Source: Pirellulaceae bacterium
Lineage (GTDB): Bacteria > Planctomycetota > Planctomycetia > Pirellulales > Pirellulaceae
Direction of reading: 5' to 3'
Assembly: GCA_030744095.1 (NCBI GenBank)
Contig: JASLRF010000284.1
Span: 1 to 8,289 of the forward strand
DNA length: 8,289 bases
Shown here: piece after piece, positions 4,557 to 8,289 of the stretch
Layout of the letters: every line of letters starts with the position of its first letter
Numbering within the stretch: the stretch's first letter is position 1
Translations under genes and position numbers: made by a program
The notes under the pieces: generated by a model
Seen by the model: only the letters and a program-made list of their open reading frames with translations
Told to the model about the DNA's origin: nothing
Database searches by the model: none

Positions 4557-6077
4557 ATGGGTGGTCTGACGTGGATTGATTGGGCGATCGTTGTGATCTA
4601 TGCATCCTCGACGCTCGCGTTGGGTTGGTACTTCAGCCGCCGGCAGAACAATACGCAGGAGTACTTTGTAGGCAGCGGCGGTATGAACTCGACACTGATC
4701 GGTGTGTCGCTGTTTGCCACGCTGTTGAGCACCATCTCGTACCTGTCCATGCCCGGCGAAGTACTCGGCAAAGGGCCCGTCTACATGTCGAACCTACTGG
4801 CTCTGCCATTGGTGTTCGTAATCGTCGGGTATGTCTTGTTGCCGGTTTATATGCGATATCGAGTGACCAGCGCTTATGAGTTGCTGGAAGCACGGCTAGG
4901 CTTGAGCGTCCGCATGTTGGGAGTCGTGATGTTCCTGAGCCTGCGATTGGTCTGGATGTCGTTGCTCGTCTATCTGACGGCCAAGGCGCTGACGGTGATG
5001 ATCGGTGTTGGCGAGAACTGGATACCCGCCGTCGTATTTGTGACGGGACTCGTGTCGGTGACTTACGCTTCGCTCGGCGGCCTGCGAGCTGTTGTGATTA
5101 CCGACTTAATACAAACAATTCTGTTGTTCAGCGGTGCCGTGCTCGTGATTGTCATGGTCACCATCGACTTTGGTGGTCTTGGATGGTTTCCTACCGAGTG
5201 GCAGACCAACTGGGACACACAACCACTTTTCAGTTTTGATCCGAGTACGCGCGTCACTGTTCTTGGTGCCATCCTAACGGTCCTTGTCTGGCAAGTCTGC
5301 ACGGCTGGCGGCGATCAAGTCTCGGTACAGCGATTCATGTCGACGAAAGACGCGGCGGCGGCCCGTCGATCGTTCGCGACACAGATGATCGTCTCGACGA
5401 CTGTGGCAATAACTTTGAGTTTGGTCGGTTTAGCTTTGCTCGCCTACTTTCAGGCGCATCCCGAGTCGCTACCAAGCGGTATGGATCTGAAAGCGGATGC
5501 CGACAAGGTGTTTCCACGCTTCATTGCATTTCATCTGCCCGTCGGCATCTCAGGACTCGTCGTATCAGCGATGTTTGCCGCGGCAATGTCGAGCATTGAC
5601 TCTGGCGTGAATTCGATCACCGCAGTCGTCACGACGGACTTTCTTGACCGTTTTGGAAAGAAACCAGAAACGGAGCGAGGACAGCTCTTTGTTGCGAGGG
5701 TGTTGGCGTTTGGGATCGGAGCGACGGTCGTCGTTGGCAGCATGTTTGTGGGGCAGATTCCGGGCAACATTACGGAAGTGACTAACAAGACCGTCAACCT
5801 GATGGTCCCCATGATCTTTTCTCTCTTTTTCTTCGCTCTATTCGTACCATTCTCGAAGCCCGTAGCCGTGTGGATCGGCTGGGCATGTGGTATGACGACC
5901 GCGACCCTGATTGCCTTCTCCGGCCAGATCTTTGGAGTCGATCCCATCACAGAGCTACCGCCGGTCAGCTTTCAATGGATCGGTCCAACATCGTTGCTCG
6001 TCAACATCATTGTCGGGCTCGTCCTGAGCCTGGTTATTCCGTCGCCCAATTCGCTGCCAACGGAAGACACCAGATAA
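4557..6077 (+). CDS. Sodium:solute symporter (SSS family)
   Basis: This 506-aa inner-membrane transporter belongs to the SSS family (TC 2.A.21), whose members import sugars, inositol, amino acids or other solutes with sodium. About 13 hydrophobic segments are visible, near residues 8-25, 44-66, 80-98, 118-147, 155-175, 177-203, 233-250, 274-298, 329-358, 379-400, 411-432, 435-460 and 475-495. Family hallmarks include ISYLSMPGEVLGKG at 60-73 in the sodium-site helix, AGGDQVSVQRFMSTKD at 250-265, and AAAMSSIDSGVNS at 341-353, whose paired serines fit the Na2 site. The ATG at 4557 is preferred because GGAG lies 9 bases upstream. The in-frame TTG at 4542 has no such site. The neighbouring IolI-like isomerase hints at a sugar or cyclitol substrate. 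Planctomycete homologues are often labelled sodium/glucose cotransporters, but substrate cannot be read from sequence. Confidence 0.92.
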   Translation: MGGLTWIDWAIVVIYASSTLALGWYFSRRQNNTQEYFVGSGGMNSTLIGVSLFATLLSTISYLSMPGEVLGKGPVYMSNLLALPLVFVIVGYVLLPVYMRYRVTSAYELLEARLGLSVRMLGVVMFLSLRLVWMSLLVYLTAKALTVMIGVGENWIPAVVFVTGLVSVTYASLGGLRAVVITDLIQTILLFSGAVLVIVMVTIDFGGLGWFPTEWQTNWDTQPLFSFDPSTRVTVLGAILTVLVWQVCTAGGDQVSVQRFMSTKDAAAARRSFATQMIVSTTVAITLSLVGLALLAYFQAHPESLPSGMDLKADADKVFPRFIAFHLPVGISGLVVSAMFAAAMSSIDSGVNSITAVVTTDFLDRFGKKPETERGQLFVARVLAFGIGATVVVGSMFVGQIPGNITEVTNKTVNLMVPMIFSLFFFALFVPFSKPVAVWIGWACGMTTATLIAFSGQIFGVDPITELPPVSFQWIGPTSLLVNIIVGLVLSLVIPSPNSLPTEDTR

Positions 6078-6390
6078 CAGAGTCGGCGGGTGTCTATAGT
6101 CATCCGAGCTAGTAGATTCACAGCCTGGGTGTGAACAAAGCCTAACATTCACTTTCTGCTTCTGTTGCCAAAATGCAACGTCTGCGCACCGCTGATGTTG
6201 CTTGGCATCGTTGTCCTCTTAGCGGAAGAGCCCTCAGGGAATTAATCAGTGGCCATCCGCACCTCGGTAAAAGCCTTTGCATCAACACGTTGGTGCTTCC
6301 GCGCACCTGCCATACCTGGTGCTTCGGTATGCTCTTTGCAATTCCATCTCGCACCGATATTACCACGACTCAGATCTTCGGCGAATTCCT
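6078..6390 (+). promoter_or_regulatory. Spacer with candidate promoter for the polysaccharide operon
   Basis: No credible gene is visible here. The chain-length frame is open back to 6277, but the upstream residues do not resemble the family. A candidate promoter has TTGCAA at 6336-6341 and TATTAC at 6358-6363 with a 16-base spacer, which would give a short leader before the ATG at 6391. Two small inverted repeats occur: GTTGC/GCAAC at 6164-6168 and 6175-6179, and CATACC/GGTATG at 6311-6316 and 6326-6331. The latter lies just before the -35 element, where an operator could sit. No strong Shine-Dalgarno precedes 6391. Confidence 0.35.
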
Positions 6391-7809
6391 ATGGAACCGA
6401 ATCAACAACCTCTGTCGACCATTCGCTTGCTAGATGTGTTACGCACCATATTTCGGCATCGGACCAAGTCGAGTATCGCGTTTATCGTCGTTCTGGCGGC
6501 CGTCGCAGCTGCCACTATGTTGTGGCCGAAAACCTACGTGTCGGATGCCAAGTTGTCGATCCGCATCGGGTCAGGAGTCAAAATCGACACCACTGCTACG
6601 GTCGGGACGTATGTGTCGCCACATGAAACTCGCGAACGTGAGGTGAAATCGATTCAAGAGATTCTCAAGAGTCGTGATCTGATGGCCACCGTCGTTGACA
6701 GAATTGGTGCCGTCAAGATTCTCGGATTGTCAGAGACCAAAGTCGAGAGCAGCGTTTTGCAGGAAAAAGCCGTCAACAACCTCATTCGGTCGATCGAATG
6801 CACGGCACCCAGAAACTCCAACGTCATGACGATTCGCTGCAAGTCGGCATCGGCCGAACTAGCTCAGCGAATTTTGAAGACCTACTTGGATACATACTTC
6901 GCACGACCGTTCCATGTCGCCCGTAGCTCGTCTGCCTATGAATTCTTTATGGGACAGTCCGAGCAGCTAAGCACACGGCTCACTCTTGCGAAGCAGGAAT
7001 TGCGCGATGCCAAGAACAAGATCGGACTGGTCTCCATCGAGGGGCAGCGACGGATGTTGGAGACACAGATCTCCCTCCTGCACGCCGAGTTGCTGGCGAC
7101 GCAGACCGAACGAGCGGCTGTCCTGGCGAAGATCGCCGAGATTCGTCGCCTGCACCCGGACCTGACACCGATCGATCATGAATCAGCGACAGCGGGATCC
7201 GTATTGGCCACCGACAACATGCGAAGCGAACTCTACAAATTGGAAATCCAGAAGCGTGATCTGCTGTCGCGGTTGTCTTCTCGTCACCCGCGCGTGATCG
7301 CCATCATCGAACAAGTTGCCACCTCCAGTGTCCTGCTGGCGCAGCAGGAACTGGCCACTGCTGAATCCCAGGTGATGGTGATTCGCGCCAAGGCGGGCGA
7401 GCTTGCGATTCGGTTTGCCGAAGGACAAGCGGAATTGAGGGTATTAAACGAAAACGAAGTGCTGATCACCGAACTTGAGCGGCGCGTAATCCAACTGAAT
7501 GACAGTCATCGGACATACACCGACAAGCTGGAACAGGCCCGCATCGACAAGGCGCTCGCCGCACAGCAGTCCTCCAATATCGAAATCGCCCAGACGCCCA
7601 GCCTGATTGCCAAACCCGTCAGTCCCAAGGCCGCGTTGATTATCGTGTTGGGTTCGCTTGCAGGGATGTTCGGAGCCGTCGGCGTCGCCTGCCTGACCGA
7701 GTATTTTGACGACTCATTCCAATCACCTGCCGACGTCGAACGAGTGTTGAATGTGCCTGTCGTCTTGTCGCTGCCATCATCGCCGAACTTCTTTTCAATC
7801 TCATCCTGA
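6391..7809 (+). CDS. GumC/Wzz-type polysaccharide co-polymerase
   Basis: This 472-aa inner-membrane protein belongs to the polysaccharide co-polymerase group (Wzz/GumC/ExoP N-terminal type), which sets chain length and links polymerisation to export of capsule or exopolysaccharide. The N-terminal Wzz domain spans about residues 10-110 with a first membrane helix near 28-46. A long periplasmic region follows with coiled-coil-prone heptads around 190-255 and 310-395. A second helix is at about 413-436, preceded by the proline-rich PVSPKAA typical of the family. The short cytoplasmic tail (TEYFDDSF...DVERVLNVPVV) is the usual linker to a tyrosine kinase domain but ends at 472, so the kinase is a separate protein encoded next door. 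The ATG at 6391 is chosen because it gives a standard family N-terminus; the 38 in-frame residues upstream of it (from 6277) look non-coding. The ribosome-binding site is weak. Confidence 0.9.
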   Translation: MEPNQQPLSTIRLLDVLRTIFRHRTKSSIAFIVVLAAVAAATMLWPKTYVSDAKLSIRIGSGVKIDTTATVGTYVSPHETREREVKSIQEILKSRDLMATVVDRIGAVKILGLSETKVESSVLQEKAVNNLIRSIECTAPRNSNVMTIRCKSASAELAQRILKTYLDTYFARPFHVARSSSAYEFFMGQSEQLSTRLTLAKQELRDAKNKIGLVSIEGQRRMLETQISLLHAELLATQTERAAVLAKIAEIRRLHPDLTPIDHESATAGSVLATDNMRSELYKLEIQKRDLLSRLSSRHPRVIAIIEQVATSSVLLAQQELATAESQVMVIRAKAGELAIRFAEGQAELRVLNENEVLITELERRVIQLNDSHRTYTDKLEQARIDKALAAQQSSNIEIAQTPSLIAKPVSPKAALIIVLGSLAGMFGAVGVACLTEYFDDSFQSPADVERVLNVPVVLSLPSSPNFFSISS

Positions 7810-7817
7810 GGTGCTTC

Positions 7818-8289
7818 ATGAGCCAAGTGTCCAACACCGGAACAATGCCCATTGCGGTCCCGGCACATCTGTCGTCGCCGGAAAGTGCACCGTATGCGAC
7901 GCTGATTCGTCGTCTCACCACGACGGCAACCTCTCAAGCAATTGGGCTGACCAGCTGTGCCCATGCCGAAGGTGTTAGTACGGTGGCCGCGAACCTGGCC
8001 GTCGCCGCGGCCGGCGAGTCGGCGCGGCCCGTACTGCTTATCGATACCGACTTCGCGCAGTCGCCAACACAATCAATGTTCGGATTGGCACCGGGGCCAG
8101 GTTTTGTTGACGCATTGTCCGGTGAAACCAAACTACCGGAGTGCATCCGTTGGACCAGCATTCCCAACCTTCACTTGATGGGGCCCGGCGCACAGGCGGT
8201 CACGTTAGGCGCTGCTGGGGGCCCAGCAACATTCCACAGCCTGATCGAGACGCTCAAATTGGAATACTCCTGGGTACTGTTCGATCTAC
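7818..8289 (+). CDS. CpsD/CapB-like P-loop ATPase, partial, degenerate Walker A
   Basis: The first 157 residues of a protein related to bacterial tyrosine autokinases of polysaccharide loci are present; the rest lies past the window. Such proteins pair with Wzz/GumC partners and cycle phosphorylation to control export. The start ATG has GAGG at 7808-7811 overlapping the previous stop codon, and the gap between genes is 8 bases, so coupling is likely. Family features are TSCAHAEGVSTVAANLA at 45-61 (P-loop region), PVLLIDTDF at 71-79 (Walker A' region), GFVDALSGE at 95-103, IPNLHLMGPG at 115-124, and YSWVLFDL at 150-157 leading into Walker B. The usual GEGKST of the P-loop reads AEGVST, so the nucleotide-binding lysine is valine (V53). 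If correct, this is a nucleotide-binding-impaired or pseudo-kinase homologue. The C-terminal tyrosine cluster cannot be checked here. Confidence 0.85.
   Translation, partial: MSQVSNTGTMPIAVPAHLSSPESAPYATLIRRLTTTATSQAIGLTSCAHAEGVSTVAANLAVAAAGESARPVLLIDTDFAQSPTQSMFGLAPGPGFVDALSGETKLPECIRWTSIPNLHLMGPGAQAVTLGAAGGPATFHSLIETLKLEYSWVLFDL

Noticed and set aside
4331..4579. Open frame of 82 codons across the spacer before the symporter
   Set aside because: It runs through the inverted repeats, has no ribosome-binding site, gives an arginine- and threonine-rich sequence of no recognisable family, and overlaps the true symporter start.
6277..6390. N-terminal extension of the chain-length protein by 38 residues
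   Set aside because: The extra residues do not resemble a Wzz N-terminus, and the segment contains the candidate promoter; the ATG at 6391 gives a normal family start.
7506..8072. Minus-strand open frame of 188 codons
   Set aside because: It lies opposite the end of the chain-length gene and the start of the kinase-like gene, both clearly coding on the + strand.
7818..8289. ParA/MinD partition ATPase instead of a polysaccharide kinase
   Set aside because: The GFVDALSGE and IPNLHLMGPG motifs and the GumC neighbour fit the CpsD/CapB group; there are no ParB or cell-division neighbours.

Overview
The window reads as part of the chromosome of a Gram-negative, lipid A-making bacterium. Moderate GC, short operons separated by spacers rich in inverted repeats, and the particular gene mix (lpx genes, a Gfo/Idh/MocA oxidoreductase, an IolI-type TIM barrel, an SSS symporter, a GumC-type exopolysaccharide pair) suggest a planctomycete, perhaps Pirellulales. 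This placement is an impression from gene content and style, not a marker-gene assignment.

Layout, all genes on the + strand. Positions 1 to about 100 are homopolymer-rich, low-complexity sequence, most likely a poor-quality contig end. Positions 180-2981 hold an outer-membrane cluster: lpxC (UDP-3-O-acyl-GlcNAc deacetylase), lpxA (UDP-GlcNAc acyltransferase) and a Gfo/Idh/MocA oxidoreductase whose GTG start overlaps the lpxA stop codon behind a strong GGAGG. Positions 2982-3395 are non-coding and carry a long imperfect palindrome and a possible promoter. Positions 3396-4208 encode an IolI-like sugar isomerase/epimerase. Positions 4209-4556 are non-coding and unusually dense in hairpins. Positions 4557-6077 encode a sodium:solute symporter. 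Positions 6078-6390 are non-coding with a candidate promoter. Positions 6391 to the end hold a GumC/Wzz-type chain-length protein followed 8 bases later by the start of a CpsD/CapB-type ATPase cut off by the window edge.

How they fit together: LpxA and LpxC catalyse the first two steps of lipid A synthesis. The oxidoreductase translationally coupled to lpxA may act on the same nucleotide sugar, as GnnA does in bacteria that make 2,3-diamino lipid A. The isomerase and symporter could form a small sugar or cyclitol uptake and catabolism pair. The last two genes belong to a Wzy-type capsule or exopolysaccharide export locus that continues beyond the window.

The points most worth a second look are the lpxA-oxidoreductase coupling, the apparent loss of the Walker A lysine in the kinase-like protein, and the inverted repeats in the two spacers flanking the isomerase gene. 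I found no CRISPR array, transposase, tRNA or rRNA.
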